This document shows positions 1-7,000 of a DNA stretch of 7,090 nucleotides, one piece after another (positions within the stretch are counted from its first letter, which is position 1; every line of letters starts with the position of its first letter). A model generated the notes under the pieces. The model saw only the letters and a list, made by a program, of their open reading frames with translations. It was not told the DNA's origin and did not search any database. The DNA is from Myxococcales bacterium. GTDB lineage: Bacteria; Myxococcota; Bradymonadia; UBA7976; UBA1532. Where the stretch lies: NCBI GenBank assembly GCA_020430675.1, contig JAGQJJ010000196.1:1-7090 (forward strand). The letters are read 5' to 3'. The position numbers were made by a program, and so were the translations under genes.

Positions 1-1
1 T

Positions 2-3000
2 GCGCCCACCGCCGATGCCCTTGAGGCGACCGTCGACCGAGTCACCGCGCACCTGCGGGCTCACGATGGCTCGGTGCGGCTGGCCGACCTGTGCCATACC
101 GCCGCGAAGCGCCGCACGATGTTCGAGCATCGGCTGGCGGTTGCCGCCGATGCCCCGGACCGCCTGGCGGACGCGCTGGCGCGCCGACGAGCGAGTGGCG
201 TGGGCGCCAACGCTGCGCCAGTCCGCCGACGCATTGGCTTCGTCTGCTGCGGCCAGGGCGCGCAGTACGCAGGCATGGCGCGTGGCCTGCTTGCCGACGA
301 GCCGGTGTTCGCCCGCGCGATCGATGAGATCGACAGCGCGTTCGCCCGCTCTGCCGATTGGTCGATCCGCGCGGTGCTCGAAGGGCGCGACCCCCGGTCG
401 CTGGCCGACACCGAAGTGGCCCAGCCCTGCCTGTTTGCGCTTCAGGTCGGCCTCGGGCGGCTGTTGGTGTCTTGGGGCATCGCGCCCGATGCCATCGTGG
501 GCCATAGCATCGGTGAAATCGCCGCCGCGCACCTGAGCGGCGCCCTCGATCTGCCCGCTGCCACCCGCCTGGTGCATCACCGAGGGCGGCTCATGCAGGA
601 GGCGACGGCCTTGGGGGGTGGAATGGCCGCCGTCGAGCTGACGTTCGCCGAGCTCGACGCGCTCCTTGCGGCGCAGCCCGAGTTGTCGCTGGCCGCGGAG
701 AACGGCCCGCGCGCATCGGTGGTGGCCGGGCCCCGGCAGGCCGTGCGCGCCGTCGCGGATCTGGTCGCGCAGCGAGACCGCTTCAGCCGGATGCTCGACG
801 TCGAGTATGCCTTCCACAGCACGCAGATGCAGCCTTATGGCCTGGCGTTGGCGCAAGCGCTCGCGGGGTTGCAGCCCGTCGACGGGTCGGTCGCGTTCTA
901 TTCGACCGTCGCCGGGGGCCCGGTGACCGGCGGGCAGCTCAATGCCGCGTATTGGGGCGCCAACGTGCGCCAGCCCGTGCGGTTTCGCCGTGCCATCGAC
1001 GCGATGCTGGCCGATGGCATCGACACCTTCATCGAGCTCTCTCCGCGGGCGGCGCTGGTGCGCCACATCGAAGAGACGGCTCGCGCGTCGGGCAGTGATG
1101 TCATGGCCTCGCCCACGCTGGCGCGCGATGGGCAGGACGCGCTCAACCTGCGATCGACCGTGGCCCGACTCTGGGAGGCGGGCGTCGACGTCAACCTCGA
1201 TCGCCTCAACCCGACCGGGCGCCACACCGCGCTGCCGACCTATGCCTGGCAACGGCGGCGGTACTGGTTCTCCTTCGCCGAGAGCGCCGCGCGCAAAGGC
1301 CAACCTGCCCAGGGCCACCCTTTCATCGGTCGCGGGCACGAAGTCGCCGGCTCGGGCGGCTGGATCTGGCACGGCGCGGTCGGCGCGGGCACGGCCTCGC
1401 CGTGGCTGCTCGACCATCAGGTCGAACACACCGCGATCATGCCCGGCACCGGCTATGTCGACATGGCGCTTGGCGCCGCGCGCGAGCACCTCGGCGATGG
1501 CCCCATCGAATTGCGCGACTTCACCTTCCAGCAACCCATGCTGCTGCCCGAGGGCGAGGCCGTTGAAGTGCAGGTGGCGCTGGAGCGCGATGGGTCGACC
1601 TCGCTCATCCGAGTGCACAGTCGCACCGCGTCCGACTCGTGGACCCAGAACACCGAGGCCCGTGCCATGCGGCCTGCCGACGCGGGGACCGCGCCGCTGC
1701 CTGGCCGCCCGCTGAGCGCGGCCGATGGCGCCCCGGTGATGACCGGACCCGCGTGCTACGCGGCATTCGCCCGCGCCGGGTTGCACTACGGCCCGTGCTT
1801 CCAATCAGTCGAGCGCATCGTCGCGGCGAACGGCGAGGCCGTCGGTGATATCCGCCTGGCCCAACCGCTGCGCGCTCACGCGCGAGGCCATGTGGTGCAC
1901 CCGGCGCTGCTCGATGCATGCCTTCAGGTGTATGTCGCAGCGCTTGACAGCGCCGGGCTCAACCCCGAGGGCGCGACCTTCATCCCGTTGCAGATCGAAC
2001 AGCTGGTCTGCCACCGGCCCGCACCCGAGGAGGTCAGCGCTCGGGTGACGGTCGACGTGCGCGCCGGCACCGGGGCCGCTGGCTACAGCGTTGACATCGA
2101 CGTCGTCGGGGTTGATGGCGAGCGCGTCGTGACCCTTCGCGGCCTGCAGATCGCCCGGGTGCCCGAGGGCGCGATGGCGCGGCTGCGGCGCCGGCGTCTG
2201 TCCGAATGGCTGCACACGATTCGTTGGCGACCCATGGACCTCCCGCGCGCGCAAAGCGTCGCGCCGACCTGGCTGTTGCTCGAAGACGAATCGGGCGTGG
2301 CCGATGGCATCGCCTCGGTCATCGAGCGTCGCGGCGCGCGCGCCATTCGTTGCGCGCCGGGCCCGAATCTGGACTTGAGCGGCCAACGGTGGACGTTTGA
2401 CCTCACGCGCCCCGAACACGCGGGAGCCGTGATCGCGGCGCTGCCGGCAAGCCCGGTCCGCGTCGTCGACCTCTGGCCCCTGCGCGTCCGCTCGGCGGCG
2501 GTGAGCGCGGGCGACGCGGGCGTCGACGCCGACCTCGAGCTGGCTTGCGCCGCCGCGCTGCATCTGGCGCAGGCGCTCATGCACAGCCAGCGCCCGGTCG
2601 ACGCCCGGATGTGGCTCGTCACCCGGGGTGCTCAGCCGGTGATGGGCCCGGTGACAACGCCGCTCGCCGCGACCGCCTGGGGCTTCGGGCGGGTCGCCTC
2701 CATCGAGATGCCCGAGTTGTGGGGCGGTCTCATCGACCTCGACCCCCGCGTCGAGCCCGACCCGGCCCGCATCGTTGATGCCATCGAAGCCGGAGATGGA
2801 GAGGACCAGATCGGCCTGTCTGGCGACGCGCGCCATGTCGCCCGCCTGGCGCCCCATCGCGAGGTCATCGATCCCATCCGGATCCAGGCGGACGCCACCT
2901 ATCTGGTCACCGGCGGGCTCGGCGGGCTGGGCCGCCTGACCGCAGAGTGGCTGCTCGATCGGGGCGCGCGGCACGTGATCCTGCTCGCGCGCTCGACGCC

Positions 3001-4078
3001 GACCGAAGAGATGAGCGAGGCCATCAAACAATGGTCCGCGCGCTTTGACGCCGAGATCGTCGCGGTGCGCTGCGACGTGGCCAACCCGGCCTGCCTGCGT
3101 AATGAATGGTCGGCGCTGCGAGGCCGAATGCCGGCGATCCGGGGCGTCTTCCATTGCGCCGGCACGGCGGCCGACGAAGGCATCGCCACCATGCGCTGGT
3201 CCACCTTCCGCGAGACTGCCCGACCCAAGGTCGATGGCATGCGGGCGCTGCTTGACGGCCTCGCCTGCACGTCGATCGACTTTGTAGTGGCGTACTCGTC
3301 GGTGGCCGGTCTGCTCGGCTCGCACGGCAAGGCCAACTACGCCGCCGCCAACGCCTTTCTCGACAGCGTGGCCGCCGCCGGAAACGCGGCGCGGGTCGTC
3401 AGCGTCGGATGGGGGCTCTGGGATGGCATCGGCATGGCGACGTCGCTCAGCGAGAAAGCGCGCGACGCCTGGCGCGGCGAAGGCCACGCGCTCATCGACG
3501 CGGCGCGGGGGCGCGAAATCCTCGACCGGACCCTGTCGAGCCCCTCGGGTCTGCTCGGCGCGTTCTCGGTCGATTGGTCGCGACAAACAATGGCGAGGCG
3601 CCTGGCATCCGACGTTTCGACCGCCTCGGCCGAGGCGCGGGAAACGGGGGCCGAGCAGCCGCTTGGTGAACGTCTCGCCGCCTGCCAGCCTTCAGAGGTG
3701 GCGGCGACCGTCGACCAGGGGGTCCGCCGTCTGGTAGCCGCCATCGTGGGCCTCTCGGTCGAGGGCCTCGACATCGACCATCCGCTCGCGCGTTTGGGGT
3801 TCGACTCGCTCATGGGCATGCAATTGCGCGGGGCGATCGAGCGAGAGACCGGGGTCCGAATGCCATTGACCCGCATCCTCCGCGACGGCACCACCCGATG
3901 GCTGGTCGACACGCTCATCGACCGCCTTGAGGTCGTCGAGGCACCCGCGATCATCGAAACGGAACTGCCGGCGATCGACCTCGACGACGCCGTTCACCTG
4001 CTCGCACAGATCGACACGCTGAACGAAGACCAGATCAACGAGATGCTGGCCCGTATGGGGCAGGGGGAACTCCGATGA
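2..4078 (+). CDS. Type I modular polyketide synthase, C-terminal part (linker-AT-DH-KR-ACP), 5' partial
   Basis: Carries out one round of polyketide extension and beta-carbon processing in the cytoplasm. The frame is open from base 2 and ends at TGA 4076-4078, giving 1358 visible residues. Residues 1-76 read as the linker that joins a KS to an AT (RLADLCHTAAKRR, then FEHRLAV), so the real start and a KS lie left of the window. Domain order is AT (about 77-378), post-AT linker ending in YAWQRRRYWF (414-423), DH (439-720), structural KR-like region (721-963), catalytic KR (964-1193), ACP (1224-1309) and an acidic tail (1310-1358). The roughly 240 residues between DH and KR fit a structural KR half without an enoylreductase. 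Predicted output is an alpha,beta-unsaturated acyl-ACP passed to the NRPS encoded directly downstream. A GTG at 74 could be taken as a start but lies inside conserved linker sequence. All expected catalytic residues are present. Substrate and product identity are inferred. Confidence 0.96.
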   Translation, partial: APTADALEATVDRVTAHLRAHDGSVRLADLCHTAAKRRTMFEHRLAVAADAPDRLADALARRRASGVGANAAPVRRRIGFVCCGQGAQYAGMARGLLADEPVFARAIDEIDSAFARSADWSIRAVLEGRDPRSLADTEVAQPCLFALQVGLGRLLVSWGIAPDAIVGHSIGEIAAAHLSGALDLPAATRLVHHRGRLMQEATALGGGMAAVELTFAELDALLAAQPELSLAAENGPRASVVAGPRQAVRAVADLVAQRDRFSRMLDVEYAFHSTQMQPYGLALAQALAGLQPVDGSVAFYSTVAGGPVTGGQLNAAYWGANVRQPVRFRRAIDAMLADGIDTFIELSPRAALVRHIEETARASGSDVMASPTLARDGQDALNLRSTVARLWEAGVDVNLDRLNPTGRHTALPTYAWQRRRYWFSFAESAARKGQPAQGHPFIGRGHEVAGSGGWIWHGAVGAGTASPWLLDHQVEHTAIMPGTGYVDMALGAAREHLGDGPIELRDFTFQQPMLLPEGEAVEVQVALERDGSTSLIRVHSRTASDSWTQNTEARAMRPADAGTAPLPGRPLSAADGAPVMTGPACYAAFARAGLHYGPCFQSVERIVAANGEAVGDIRLAQPLRAHARGHVVHPALLDACLQVYVAALDSAGLNPEGATFIPLQIEQLVCHRPAPEEVSARVTVDVRAGTGAAGYSVDIDVVGVDGERVVTLRGLQIARVPEGAMARLRRRRLSEWLHTIRWRPMDLPRAQSVAPTWLLLEDESGVADGIASVIERRGARAIRCAPGPNLDLSGQRWTFDLTRPEHAGAVIAALPASPVRVVDLWPLRVRSAAVSAGDAGVDADLELACAAALHLAQALMHSQRPVDARMWLVTRGAQPVMGPVTTPLAATAWGFGRVASIEMPELWGGLIDLDPRVEPDPARIVDAIEAGDGEDQIGLSGDARHVARLAPHREVIDPIRIQADATYLVTGGLGGLGRLTAEWLLDRGARHVILLARSTPTEEMSEAIKQWSARFDAEIVAVRCDVANPACLRNEWSALRGRMPAIRGVFHCAGTAADEGIATMRWSTFRETARPKVDGMRALLDGLACTSIDFVVAYSSVAGLLGSHGKANYAAANAFLDSVAAAGNAARVVSVGWGLWDGIGMATSLSEKARDAWRGEGHALIDAARGREILDRTLSSPSGLLGAFSVDWSRQTMARRLASDVSTASAEARETGAEQPLGERLAACQPSEVAATVDQGVRRLVAAIVGLSVEGLDIDHPLARLGFDSLMGMQLRGAIERETGVRMPLTRILRDGTTRWLVDTLIDRLEVVEAPAIIETELPAIDLDDAVHLLAQIDTLNEDQINEMLARMGQGELR
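230..1135 (+). other. Acyltransferase (AT) domain, malonyl-type signature
   Basis: Loads the extender unit from acyl-CoA onto the ACP of the same module. The N-terminal motif GQGAQ is at residues 84-88, the nucleophile motif GHSIGE has its serine at residue 169, and the catalytic histidine is residue 272 in YAFHS. The 103-residue spacing between serine and histidine fits the family. GHSIGE and a phenylalanine in YAFH (rather than YASH) point to malonyl-CoA instead of methylmalonyl-CoA. The first position is Y instead of the textbook H of HAFH, so the call is likely but not certain. The usual post-AT linker follows and ends in YAWQRRRYWF. Confidence 0.93.
1316..2161 (+). other. Dehydratase (DH) domain with altered HxxxG motif
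   Basis: Removes water from the 3-hydroxyacyl-ACP to give a 2-enoyl-ACP. The domain opens with HPFIGR. The catalytic histidine is residue 472 in DHQVEHTAIMPG; the family motif is HxxxGxxxxP and here the glycine is replaced by histidine 476, with proline 481 kept. The second catalytic residue, aspartate 638, sits in LLDACLQ (DxxxQ), and the YGPCFQ motif is at 596-601. The 166-residue spacing between the catalytic pair is normal. With both catalytic residues present I call it active, but the Gly-to-His change next to the active site leaves some doubt. Confidence 0.88.
2162..2890 (+). other. Structural (non-catalytic) ketoreductase half, no ER inserted
   Basis: Residues 721-963 lie between the DH and the NADPH-binding start of the KR. 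They start with a typical linker (SEWLHTIRWRP) and contain TAWGFGRVASIEMPELWGG, a stretch typical of the end of the structural KR subdomain in modular PKSs. There is no glycine-rich nucleotide site of its own. An enoylreductase would add roughly 300 residues and its own NADPH motif; neither is seen. It probably only stabilises the catalytic KR. Confidence 0.8.
2891..3580 (+). other. Ketoreductase (KR) domain, B-type fingerprint
   Basis: Reduces the 3-ketoacyl-ACP with NADPH. The Rossmann motif TGGLGGLG is at residues 970-977. The catalytic set is complete: K1076 (RPKVDG), S1100 (YSSVAG), Y1113 (ANYAAAN) and N1117, with the normal 13-residue Ser-Tyr spacing. The position of the B-type LDD motif reads A-A-D (1056-1058), keeping the third, most diagnostic aspartate. 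The position of the A-type tryptophan is L1105. This supports a B-type KR giving a D-configured (usually 3R) hydroxyl, the stereochemistry normally handled by the adjacent DH to form a trans double bond. Confidence 0.93.
3671..3928 (+). other. Acyl carrier protein (ACP) domain
   Basis: Carries the growing chain on a phosphopantetheine arm. The attachment motif is GFDSLMGMQL with the serine at residue 1269 (codon 3806-3808), preceded by the usual helix (VRRLVAAIVGL) and followed by a hydrophobic helical stretch ending in LVDTLIDRL. One ACP only; no tandem copy is seen. Confidence 0.95.
3929..4075 (+). other. Acidic C-terminal tail of the PKS, candidate docking segment
   Basis: The last 49 residues (1310-1358) follow the ACP. 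They hold 12 Asp/Glu against 2 Arg, and end in a predicted amphipathic helix (TLNEDQINEMLARM). Such tails on the last ACP of a subunit often dock to the next subunit. The downstream NRPS starts with a short net-basic segment, so electrostatic pairing is plausible. I do not recognise a named docking family, so the function is inferred from position and charge. Confidence 0.55.
4062..4078 (+). promoter_or_regulatory. Ribosome binding site and ATGA stop/start overlap
   Basis: A purine run AGGGGGAA (4062-4069) lies five bases before the ATG at 4075, inside the end of the PKS gene. The NRPS ATG (4075-4077) overlaps the PKS stop TGA (4076-4078). This arrangement decides the NRPS start and suggests coupled translation of the two subunits from one mRNA, which would keep them at matched levels. 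No separate promoter is expected here. Confidence 0.85.
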
Positions 4079-7000
4079 TCGCCTCGATCGACACCCGTCG
4101 GGCGCTGCTCGCCCGCCTTCTTCAAGACAAGGTCGACCGCGCCGCGGGTGTGTATCCGTTGTCACACAATCAGCGCGCGCTGTGGTTCATCCATCAGGCA
4201 GACCCGCAGAGCACGGCCTATACGGTGCTGTGGTCGGCCCGCCTGTGCCAGCGGCTCGACCGCGACGCGCTCCAGGCCGCCTGCCGGTCACTGGTACAGC
4301 GCCACGAGATGCTGCGCACCACGTTCTTCAGCCGGCAAGGTGAACCCCGGCAGCGGATTCATGAGCGTCTTGAGCCGGCGTTCATCGTCGTCGATCTGGG
4401 GCCGGTGACGGACGCAGCTTTGCGCCATGCGGCGCTGGAGAAGGCGCGGCATCCGTTCGACCTCGAGACCGGCCCGTTGGTCCGCCTGCACGTCCTCAGC
4501 CGTGCGGTCGACGATCACCTCCTCCTCTTCACCGCCCATCACATCGTCATGGATGGTGCGGCCCTGTCGATCGCTTTTGATGAGTTGCTGAGGGCATACG
4601 CCCAAGGAACCGGTCTGCCGGTCGCGCCCGTCACCGAACCCGAGGCGCGGTACGTGGACTTTGTCGACTGGCAGTCCGCGTGGATCGCTTCCGAAGGCGC
4701 AAACAGCGATGCCTTCTGGAGAGCGAGGCTCGAAGGACTCGAAGACGCCGCGCTCCCGGACGACGAGGCGTGGCTCTCGCCCGCCGAGGAGCCGACCGGC
4801 TCATATCGATTCGAGTTGGGCGCCGCGCAGCGTGCGGCGCTGAGCCGACTCGGTCAGGCGCAGGGGGTGAGCGTCAACGTCATCCTCTTCACCGCATTCC
4901 AGGCCAGCCTCGCGCGCCTGGCGGGCAAGGTGCCCCCCGTCGCGGTGATCGCCAGCGGCCGGACGACGAGCCGGTTCGAGCGCGTGATGGGTGACTGCAT
5001 CAACCCCGTGGTCATCACCGCGCCGGACCACCCCGCCGACATCACGACCATCGATGTCATGCAACGCAACGCTGAAGCGCTGCTCGAAGCGCTTGAGCAT
5101 CAGGATCTGCCGTTTGCCAAGGTCGTCGAGTGTCTGGGGGGCGCCCAGGAACGGGGCCGTTCGACCCTCTTCCGGTATGTCTTCCTGTACCAGCAGTTGA
5201 CCCAGGGGAATGGCTTCCAAGAGCTGTATGCCCTCGATGACGACGCGCGCGAGATCGCCGTTCACGGCGTGCCATTGCGGCCGTTCAAGATCCGTCAGCA
5301 GGAAGGCCAGCTCGATCTCACCCTGGAAGTGGTGGAGTTGGAGGACCGGTTGGTCGGCTTCCTCAAGTACCATGCGCGACAGTTCGCCCGTCGGACCATT
5401 TCGCGCCTCGCTCACAGCTTCACCGCATTGGTCGCGAAGTGGCTGGAATGGCCCCAGACGCCCTGGCGGGAACTTGGGGCGCGGCTCGGGGCCGAGGCCG
5501 ATCTGCATCGGCAGTGGCATGTACCGAGCGTTGCCGATGACAATGACTTGCTCCTCGCGCGGCTCTACCGGCTGGCCGTCAATGATCCGGACGCCATGGC
5601 GCTCGACGACGGGCGCCAGACTCTGGCGCGCGGCGCGTTGGCGGCGCGGGTTCAGGCCGCAGCGGCGATGTTGCGGGCCAACGGCGTTGGTGGGCCCGGC
5701 GACCGCGTTGCGATCTGCATGGGCCGATCGATCGATGCGATCACCGCCATGCTCGCGGTCCTTCAATGCGGCGCCGCCTATGTGCCCATTGACCCCGATC
5801 TGCCAGCCGCCCGGATTGAAGACATCCTGGTCGACTGTGCGCCACAGGTCGCCCTGGTCGACGGCTCGGCGCCGACGCTGCCCGTGGCCAGTGTGCGGCT
5901 CGACCGCTTCGAGTGGGTAGACGGCGCCCCGGCAACCCGCACGCGGTCGCCCCGCGCGGATGACCCGGCCTACGTGCTGTACACCTCGGGATCAACCGGC
6001 CGGCCGAAGGGCGCCATCAACACCCATGGTGCCATCGCCCGCCACGTCTCGTGGCTTCGCGAGCTCTGCCCGCTCGACGCCACTGATCGCGTCCTGCAGA
6101 AGACTCCGTATAGCTTCGATGTGTCGGTCAGTGAGATCTTCTGGGCCCTGACATCAGGCGCCACGCTGGTCATCGCTCGCCCGGACGGCCACCGGGATCC
6201 GGTCTATCTGACGCGCACGATCGCCGACGCGGGCATCACCGCCCTGCGCTTCGTGCCGGCCCAACTGCGCACCTGTCTTGACGCAATGCGACAAGGCGAC
6301 TTCGCCCATTTGCGATGGGCGGTCGTGAGCGGAGAAGCCCTGCCGCTTGACCTCGTGCATCGGTTCAACGCCGCCACCGACGCAACGCTCTTCAACTTCT
6401 ATGGGCCGACCGAGGCCGCCGTCGACGTCACCTGGTGGAACACCCGCGACATCCGACCCGATCAGGATCTGGTCCCCATCGGGCGCCCGTTCCCCGGCAC
6501 GCGCCTCTATGTGGTCGACGCAAACTTGCGGCCCGTTCCCATCGGCGCGCTCGGCGAACTGATCATCGTCGGCCCGCAGGTGGCCAACGGTTATCTCAAT
6601 CGGCCCGAGCTCACCGCAGAGAAGTTCATTGACGACCCACTCTCCAGCCGCGAGCGGGCGTATCGCACGGGAGACATCGCGCGATGGCTGCCCGACGGCA
6701 CCTTGGAGTACCGGGGGAGGGCCGACCATCAGATCAAGCTGCGCGGCTATCGCATCGAACTCGGCGAGATCGACGCCTGCCTGCTGGCGCTTGACGGCGT
6801 CAAGGCGGCGGTGACCGTCGTTCGCGGCCAAGGCACCGACCGGGCCCTGGTGGCATATGTCGTCCCGGCGGCACGGGGTGGCCTGGTGGTTGACGAGGTC
6901 AAGGCAGCGCTCAGCGCTCGCCTGCCGGACTACATGGTGCCCGCCCGCCTTGTGACTCTCGATGCGCTCCCGATCAACGCCAGCGGCAAGATCGACCGCA

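Noticed and set aside
74..76. GTG as the start of the PKS gene
   Set aside because: The frame is open back to base 2, and the residues around the GTG match the conserved KS-AT linker, so the gene begins upstream of the window.
942..1715. 257-codon + strand frame inside the AT-DH region
   Set aside because: Out-of-frame shadow of the PKS, rich in Arg, Ser and Pro, with no domain signature.
2162..2890. A hidden enoylreductase between DH and KR
   Set aside because: The gap is only about 240 residues and lacks a second glycine-rich NADPH site; it fits the structural KR half.
1805..3586. 593-codon open frame on the minus strand
   Set aside because: It lies exactly opposite the DH-KR part of the PKS, whose catalytic motifs are intact on the + strand. 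Its translation is rich in Arg, Gly, Ala and Asp with no recognisable domain; it follows from high GC and codon bias.
4075..4155. A folded beta-hairpin docking domain at the NRPS N-terminus
   Set aside because: Only about 27 residues precede the first C-domain core motif, too few for that roughly 60-residue fold.
4020..4160. Promoter or terminator between the two genes
   Set aside because: The genes overlap by four bases and I see no hairpin followed by a T run; a shared transcript is the simplest reading.
5467..5547. A missing or degenerate domain between C and A
   Set aside because: Only 27 residues, a normal C-A linker length, with no motif.
4801..5766. 321-codon open frame on the minus strand
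   Set aside because: It is antisense to the C and A domains of the NRPS, with low-complexity composition and no family resemblance.
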